Part shown: positions 58,401 to 64,000 of the stretch, in pieces
Layout of the letters: each line of letters begins with the position of its first letter
How positions within the stretch are numbered: the first letter of the stretch is position 1
NCBI GenBank assembly: GCA_035048485.1
Contig: CM068587.1
Span: forward strand, 23,661,034-23,725,033
Length of the DNA: 64,000 nt
DNA from: Pteria penguin
Taxonomy: Eukaryota > Mollusca > Bivalvia > Pterioida > Pteriidae
Direction of reading: 5' to 3'
The notes under the pieces: model-generated
Databases searched by the model: none
The model's input: the letters and a program-made list of their open reading frames with translations, nothing else
What the model was told of the DNA's origin: nothing
Program-made: the position numbers and the translations under genes

Positions 58401-61400
58401 CATCCACCCCTACTTTCCATACAAATTCCACTCCCTCTATATCCACCACTACTATCCATATTAATTCTACTCCTTCTACATCCACCACTACTATTCAAAC
58501 TAATTCTATTCCTTCTATATCCACCAATACTATCCATACTAATTCTACTCCTTCTTTATCCACCACTACTATCCATACTACTCCCTTTCCATTAACCACT
58601 ACTAATCATTCTAAATCTACTCCCTCTCCATCCACCACTACTGTCCATATTAATTCTACTACTTCTCTATCCGCCACTACTAATCAATCTAAGTCTACTC
58701 CCTATCCATCCATCACTACTATCCATACTGCTTCCACCCCCTCTCCATCCACTACTAATCATTCTAAATCTTCTCCCTCTCCATCCACCATTACGGTCCA
58801 TACAAATTCTACTCCTTCTACATCCACCCCTACTATCCATACTACTTCCATCCCCTCTCCATCCACCACTACTATCCATACAAATTCTACTCCCTCTATA
58901 TCCACCATTACTAATCATTCTAAGTCTACTGCCTCTCCATCTACTACTATTATCCATAGCAATTCCACTAACTCTCCATCAAGAATTACTAATTATACTC
59001 AGTCTACTCCGTCTATATCCACTACTACTAACCATACTATTTATACCCCTTCTCCATCTACTACTACTTACTATGTTAGATCTACTCCCTCCCCATCCAC
59101 AACGACAAAGCAGACCAGTTTTACCATTACAGAAATCACTATTTGCAAGAATGGTAGTGATTACATAGAACTAAAAGTTACAGGTAAATTTACAAAATGA
59201 ATGTTGATAATAAACAGATAATAATCACAATGCATGAACTACAGATGAAAATTTTATACTCAGAAATTCCATTTCTTTGGGGGAAGCATACGAGAATGTT
59301 TGAATGACATCAGAGGGTAATATGATATAATATACTATAATATACTATGTCACAGATTATATGTAATACAGGGACAAGTCATACTGTATATTCCATGAGT
59401 AACAGTATGTTGTCTATGTTGGTGATTATCAAGCACATGTTTCCTTGACAACTTGGAAATTCTAGTACTATAGCTGATTAAAACATATATAAACAACAGT
59501 ATCATTAACAATGAATTTACTTTGCAGTGTAGGTGGTGCCAAATTTACTTTGCAGTGTAGGTGGTGTCAAATTGTCATCTTTTTAACATCAAGAAATACA
59601 CTGATCTTTTTTCTTACACCATGTAGCGCATGATTTGATCGTAGTGATTTCAGTAAATGTTTGACAAGATGTATATTGATGATGAAGTGACCAGCATAAC
59701 AATTGGAAGGCTGTTAATTATCTCCTTTTAAATATATTTGAGATCATTAACATTACCTGGTACATTCATTGTGTGATCAATTTAATGCCGCTCAACATTT
59801 TATGTACATTGGTGGACAGTTTGCCTGAATGAAGTATTCAGATGTAATATTCTTTTTCTTTTACTGATATAGATGTGGAGTAAAACTGTAACATATAGCC
59901 AATTGTTTAAATCTGAATTGAATGAAAGGCAAATCTAAGAGTTAAAAGCATTACAAAGGTGACTGTCCTTAAATAAGATGTTAAAGTTAAGTCAACAAAA
60001 TAAAAATCATAGTACATGTACATTTTTATCAAATACATGTACATGTAAGATGGTATAAATAAAAAATTAATCAATGAATATAGACACTTTGATTCTGTAA
60101 ATATTTTTGAAATTTAACATAGGAATTAGGCCAAAATTTTGAAAAATACCGTAGGTGGGTTTCTTGTTACAATTTCAATGAAAATAGGAAAGTTGGGGGT
60201 TTTTTTTGATAATTGTTCGCTACCTTATTAATAGTATTCTTTATTCCATATACACATTTGCACACATATACATGTTTATTTGCCTGTATAAGAATTTACA
60301 TTATTTTACAGGAGACACAAGTTTCAAAACTCAGTATTCAGTTCATTTATTCTATGGTAACGGTATAAGTTACAGTGTCCTGCAGTTACAGCCAAGCATG
60401 GTAAATAACGAAGGGTTTATTGTAATGGCTAGCAAGGAGATGGACTTAAGACAGGTATGGAATATAGTCATACTTCATTTAGGGATACTGCATTTTATAC
60501 TAGTTGTCAGTGATTATTTATTAAGTCCTATACCATTGTAAAAGGTACAGTGAACAGAAGTATCATAATTTCTGTTACCTGAACTTGTTGTCTGCCACTT
60601 TCTGGGAATTTGATCTTGTATCACTACGTGACTATGTGTCACTTAAAAGATAGGGTTGGTCATGGCTGAAGATGATGTAAACAAGGTTAAGTTTATAATA
60701 ATCTCAACAAACTTTTATTTCATTTATTGCCTGATATTGTGTCATACCTCAGTGCGTTTATTGCCTAATATTGGGTCATACCTCAATGCTTTTGTTGTCA
60801 CTGACAACCTACATGTAAGATTGTGTTGTGACCTTCACTGAGGTTAAAATTAATAGTTATCTAGGATGTAAAACTTCTGTACAGACAACAAGGCAAATAT
60901 TGCTACTTGAACTTTCAACAGGTTTTAGTGTACATGTATGTTGCTGCCATTGACTCAAATGTGTGTCATGCTCAAGGACATGCAAATAAGGTGAAAGTCA
61001 TAGAGGATTAGAGTTTTGAAATTCCTGGACTTTGTATATAACAATCGAGTATGATTGTTATCTATCTCATTAAAACTCAATCTATCACGCTTGTTAGTTT
61101 TATCATGTTCACTGTGGTAGATCTCAGTACATTCCTTAGCATATGCAGTTCATCTCAGATCGACCTTTGACACTGACCAATCAGTGCTTTCTGTGCAAAG
61201 CTGGCGACTTCGTTTTTTGCATTGCTGTCTATAATAATTCTAATTTGAATCCAGAAATAATGCACAAATTTACAAAGATTAGATTTTTCAAGGCGTGCTG
61301 TTGTGAGATATGGGCGCAGGCTTATTTGTTTACATACCCGGTACATTAACATGGAATTCTTTTCACTGGCCAGCTTTGCACAGCGGACGCTGATTGATCA

Positions 61401-63583
61401 GTGTCAAAGGTCAAGCTGAGATGAACTGCTACAGAGTGTATTGAGGTCTACCACAGTGAACATGATAAAACTAAGGAGAGTGATAGATCAAGTTTGAATG
61501 AGATTGGATTGTTATTTTTAAAGCCAGTCTCCTTACATTCCCAGTTCTATTAGTATTATGTCCTTTATCATTTAGGCTGCAATTTTATTATGGTGAAAAT
61601 CGGAATAAGAGAATATGTGGTGTAAATATACACAACTTTATAATTTAATGCTTTATTTTCTGTCTGCATTATAATAACACACTGATTTTTTTTCCAGCAT
61701 CTGAAGCAAAATGGAATTGTAGTGTTTGCCGTGTACAGAAACCAGCAAAATAAAAAGCAGATAGATAATACTGGATTAGTGGATATTGTTGCTATAGAAA
61801 CAGCTTCTAATATGTCACATCTAGTGCAAAAATTTATTACTCACAGTAATAATATAATTCTGATAACAATGAGGTATATATATAAAAACTTTGTATATTG
61901 AGCATAAAAAGTTTTCAAAGTGCAGTATGAACACTTCCATAACTTGATGAATATTCAAATTCATATTCTACCTTGTAATTCATCTTAAGCAAAAATGTAT
62001 TTTGATTTTGTTTATTGTACACAATTTTATTTATTTATTTTATTATTACATAAAATTTGGTAATCATTTCTATACATATAATTACATTTTTTGTATGAAG
62101 TTCAGGTTGATGATATGCAGTAAATATTCATATCTCAGAACATCAGTATATACATATTCCTATACTATGATGTAATTTTCATTGTCCAATATTTTTAAAG
62201 TGATAAGAGTATACACATACTCTTGTACTATAAGTATTGATGATGTAATTTTCATTGAAATTTTCCATGACTGTAAAGTGACGAGCAAATCAACATAATG
62301 AAGTGTTCGGGGAAAGAGAAGTGGATGTCTGAAGAAAGCATGAGAAGTACAATGGGTCATCCTAACCCTTTGTGTATAACACCTGGTCCCCACCACACTA
62401 ATGATGATGATGCCACTAACCGTAAGTATAATGAACCTTTACAGGTACACTGATAATTTGCACAAAACCATCACATCGGTGATGCCACTAACAGTAAGTA
62501 TAGTAAACACTTACCAGTACACTGATAATTTACACAAAACCATCGCATCGGTGATGCCACTAACATTAAGTAAATGAACACTTACCAGTACACTGATAAT
62601 TTACACATCAATGATGCCACTAACAGTAAGTATAATGAACACTTACCAGTACACTGATAATTTACACAAAACCATCACATCGTTGATGCCCCTAACAGTA
62701 AGTGTAATATGAACACTTACCAGTACACTCATAATTTACACAAAACCATCACATCGTTGATGCCACTAACAGTAAATGTAATATGAACACTTACCAGTAC
62801 ACTGATAATTTACACAAAACCATCACATCGTTGATGCCACTACCAGTAAGTGTAATATGAATATTTACCAATACACTGATAATTTACACAAAAACATCGT
62901 ATTGTTGATGCCACTAACAGTAAGTATAATAAACACTTACCAGTACACTGATAATTTACACAAAACCAACACAGATTACTACAGGATGTATTTAGTAGAA
63001 AGTCCATCTTATTATTTGATACTGTAGCATCATCATTTTGGAACTTTGACCATTCATTAATAATGTAAAGGCAGATCATAAGGAAATTTTTAATGAGCAT
63101 CTGTTGAAAATCAGTGATTTCCTTCAGGTAATTTCAGTCTCTTCCACTTACTGCATCATACTTATGCAAACAATACAAAAGCAATACACTTCTTTGGATA
63201 AGTATATATGAAGGTGTAACACACAAACGTTAAATTTTCCATGACGAAAAAAGCCATATATGTCCAAAACATTGCTTATAAAATCAGGGATTGAATTGTC
63301 ATAGTAGAATAATGTGAATTTTTTGCAAAATGCATTGTGTGTCAAGCATGTGACGAGAGATAAGATTGTTTTATATTGTGTATGTATTGTAGAGATAAAG
63401 ATGACGGTTGCTGTAGTGTCGACATGCCTAGTCGTTTTCTTCATTCTTGTCGTCCTCGTTATTTTATACATGCGAAGGAAACAGGAAGGGATCAGGTCAG
63501 TCATCAACTTGTCATATAAATCGTGCTTTTCCTCAGTTTTTCATTATCTACAGAGCAGTTCAAAACAACCAAAACTTATTTAG
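55384..63583 (+). CDS. Mucin-like single-pass type I membrane protein, seven coding exons in window
   Basis: Joined exons 55384-55461, 56743-56797, 58245-59183, 60312-60454, 61698-61873, 62279-62421 and 63393 onward keep one frame. Order: signal peptide (about 1-25), Ser/Thr/Pro-rich domain (about 45-340) with repeated NST sequons, a globular ectodomain (about 343-500), transmembrane helix (about 516-538, VVSTCLVVFFILVVLVIL), then RRK. If exon 7 reads to TAG at 63581-63583 the protein has 574 residues, and an AATAAA (63705-63710) follows. If the GTCAGT donor at 63496 is used, the gene continues past the window. The ectodomain (NGSDYIELKV, LFYGNGISYSVLQL, NNEGFIVMAS, LKQNGIVVFAVYR, TGLVDIVAIET) resembles extracellular lamin-tail-like beta folds by motif order; that is inference. 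Likely role: surface glycoprotein. I know of no named orthologue. Confidence 0.8.
56743..56797 (+). CDS. Mucin-like gene exon 2
   Basis: QTSLSASSTISTPKRQTT plus one base; Ser/Thr-rich. The acceptor is a NAGNAG tandem (ttttgcagcag), so the first Gln may be optional. Donor GTAAGA. Confidence 0.8.
57241..57435. repeat. 33-bp tandem repeat, six copies, in intron 2 of the mucin-like gene
   Basis: Unit: aaaggattggaatacaagct then ctagatatttact. Confidence 0.92.
57484..57705. repeat. 37-bp tandem repeat, six copies, in the same intron
   Basis: Unit: gacaggcaatatagtagtcc then acgttactgaggttttt. Confidence 0.92.
58245..59183 (+). CDS. Mucin-like gene exon 3: 313-residue Ser/Thr/Pro repeat domain
   Basis: 939 bases open throughout, with degenerate 10-13-residue units such as TIHTNSTPSPSTT and NHSKSTPSPSTT. 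Repeated Asn-Ser-Thr sequons and dense Ser/Thr predict N- and O-glycosylation. The last residues (EITICKNGSDYIELKVT) begin the globular domain. Acceptor ctgtttatag; donor GTAAAT. The minus-strand Gly/Ser/Arg frame is a shadow. Confidence 0.92.
60312..60454 (+). CDS. Mucin-like gene exon 4: ectodomain part 1
   Basis: GDTSFKTQYSVHLFYGNGIS then YSVLQLQPSMVNNEGFIVMA SKEMDLRQ. Acceptor ttattttacag; donor GTATGG; ends phase 0. Confidence 0.88.
61055..61515. mobile_element. MITE-like element with inverted repeats of about 150 bp, intron 4
   Basis: The left arm (61055-61209) and right arm (61364-61515) share 'ttttatcatgttcactgtgg', 'ttcatctcag', 'gacctttgacactga' and 'gcaaagctgg' in mirrored order around a spacer of about 155 bases with no gene. 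Confidence 0.88.
61698..61873 (+). CDS. Mucin-like gene exon 5: ectodomain part 2
   Basis: HLKQNGIVVFAVYRNQQNKK QIDNTGLVDIVAIETASN ... IILITM plus two bases. Acceptor tttttttccag; donor GTATAT. Alternating hydrophobic strands suit a beta fold. Confidence 0.88.
62279..62421 (+). CDS. Mucin-like gene exon 6: juxtamembrane region
   Basis: (S)DEQINIMKCSGKEKWMSE ... NPLCITPGPHHTNDDDATN. The acceptor (tgactgtaaag) is weak but is the one that keeps phase with exon 5; donor GTAAGT at 62422 is strong. Two cysteines, plus the one in exon 3, could form disulfides. The donor is followed by tandem copies of itself. Confidence 0.7.
62405..62970. repeat. Tandem repeat of the exon 6/intron 6 boundary, about eight copies
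   Basis: Units of 60-74 bp each contain gatgccactaacagtaagta, copying the end of exon 6 (GATGCCACTAACC) and its donor. GTAAGT recurs at 62494, 62626, 62698, 62846 and 62920, with GTAAAT at 62772 and a lost site near 62566. Confidence 0.95.
63393..63583 (+). CDS. Mucin-like gene exon 7: transmembrane helix and tail
   Basis: (Q)IKMTVAVVSTCLVVFFIL VVLVILYMRRKQEG: a membrane span of about 23 residues with a basic stop-transfer. Acceptor gtattgtag. Either a GTCAGT donor at 63496 is used or the exon runs to TAG at 63583, giving a tail of about 36 residues. Confidence 0.85.
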
Positions 63584-63704
63584 TTATAACATATTATTCT
63601 ACATAAAGACTTTGGACTGCATTAAAGAGATGCAAAATTATTTTGTATGAATATATATTTTCACTTTTATTTTACACACTGTAATTTATGGCAAAATTTT
63701 TCTG

Positions 63705-63710
63705 AATAAA
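63705..63710 (+). terminator. Candidate polyadenylation signal AATAAA
   Basis: Lies 122 bases after the TAG that would end exon 7 if the 63496 donor is not used. Confidence 0.45.
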
Positions 63711-64000
63711 CTCTTTTGGCTTTTTAAAAGAGCTGGTATCTGTATTTCTAAAATAGGACTGATAATCTCTATCAGGTTTTAGAGAAATTAAAAAGGCTAG
63801 AATTTCTTCTGGTTAAGAACTTATGGAGGGATTTTGATGAGTCTTAGCACTGAGTGAAGTACTCAAAGTCCTCTACATGTGTTGTTGTTTTTGGACCAGA
63901 TCAGTTAAGGGGTGGGTTCAGGGTAGGGTCACATACCTCTCAAAGGGGTACTTCCTTTGAGAAACATTTTCTTGAAACTTGTTGCATATATCAACAAAAA

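Noticed and set aside
58667..58957. Gly/Ser/Arg/Met-rich minus-strand frame
   Set aside because: Shadow of the mucin repeat exon.

Overview
The window is AT-rich, intron-rich animal DNA dominated by repeats, most likely from a bivalve mollusc. The grounds are three metazoan genes with GT-AG introns, a tRNA-derived SINE family, several palindromic MITE families, LINE and mariner relics, very long (TA)n and (CA)n tracts, and dispersed repeats built on AGGTCA. I see no prokaryotic operons, CRISPR arrays, rRNA genes or intact free-standing tRNA genes. The species assignment is an inference from repeat style, not from a marker gene. Most open frames longer than 60 codons are chance frames in repeats or introns.

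Layout. (1) 1-8.7 kb, minus strand: first coding exon of a ZFAND3 orthologue (8425-8477) with an ETS-type promoter motif; its intron would run leftward through a 2.6-kb satellite (1.37-3.97 kb) with a 908-bp higher-order period. (2) 8.9-30 kb: a gene-poor, transposon-rich stretch with microsatellites, SINEs, three or four MITE families, a degraded APE-type LINE (17.5-19.2 kb, minus), a 35-bp minisatellite (20.3-21.3 kb), and two candidate promoters sharing a CRE-then-TATA layout (14.5 kb minus, 22.3 kb plus). A 1.36-kb foldback element interrupts a mariner relic at 28.2-29.5 kb. (3) 30.57-51.93 kb, minus strand: a complete 14-exon POLE2 gene (DNA polymerase epsilon subunit 2, 524 codons plus stop) with a consensus E2F site just upstream of its ATG. 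Its introns hold SINEs with target-site duplications, MITEs and minisatellites. (4) 55.38 kb to the right edge, plus strand: a multi-exon gene for a mucin-like, single-pass type I membrane protein (signal peptide, 313-residue Ser/Thr/Pro exon, globular ectodomain resembling extracellular lamin-tail-type folds, transmembrane helix).

POLE2 and the mucin-like gene are divergently arranged about 3.4 kb apart. POLE2 acts in leading-strand DNA replication, and the E2F motif fits S-phase control. ZFAND3 is a nuclear A20/AN1 zinc-finger protein. The mucin-like protein is predicted to be at the cell surface. Nothing suggests the three genes share a pathway.

Most notable observations: the mucin-like receptor and its splicing region, where the exon-6 donor has been tandemly copied so that five perfect decoy GTAAGT sites follow the real one; a similar copy of the POLE2 exon-12 donor; the nested foldback/mariner insertion; and the satellite higher-order repeat.
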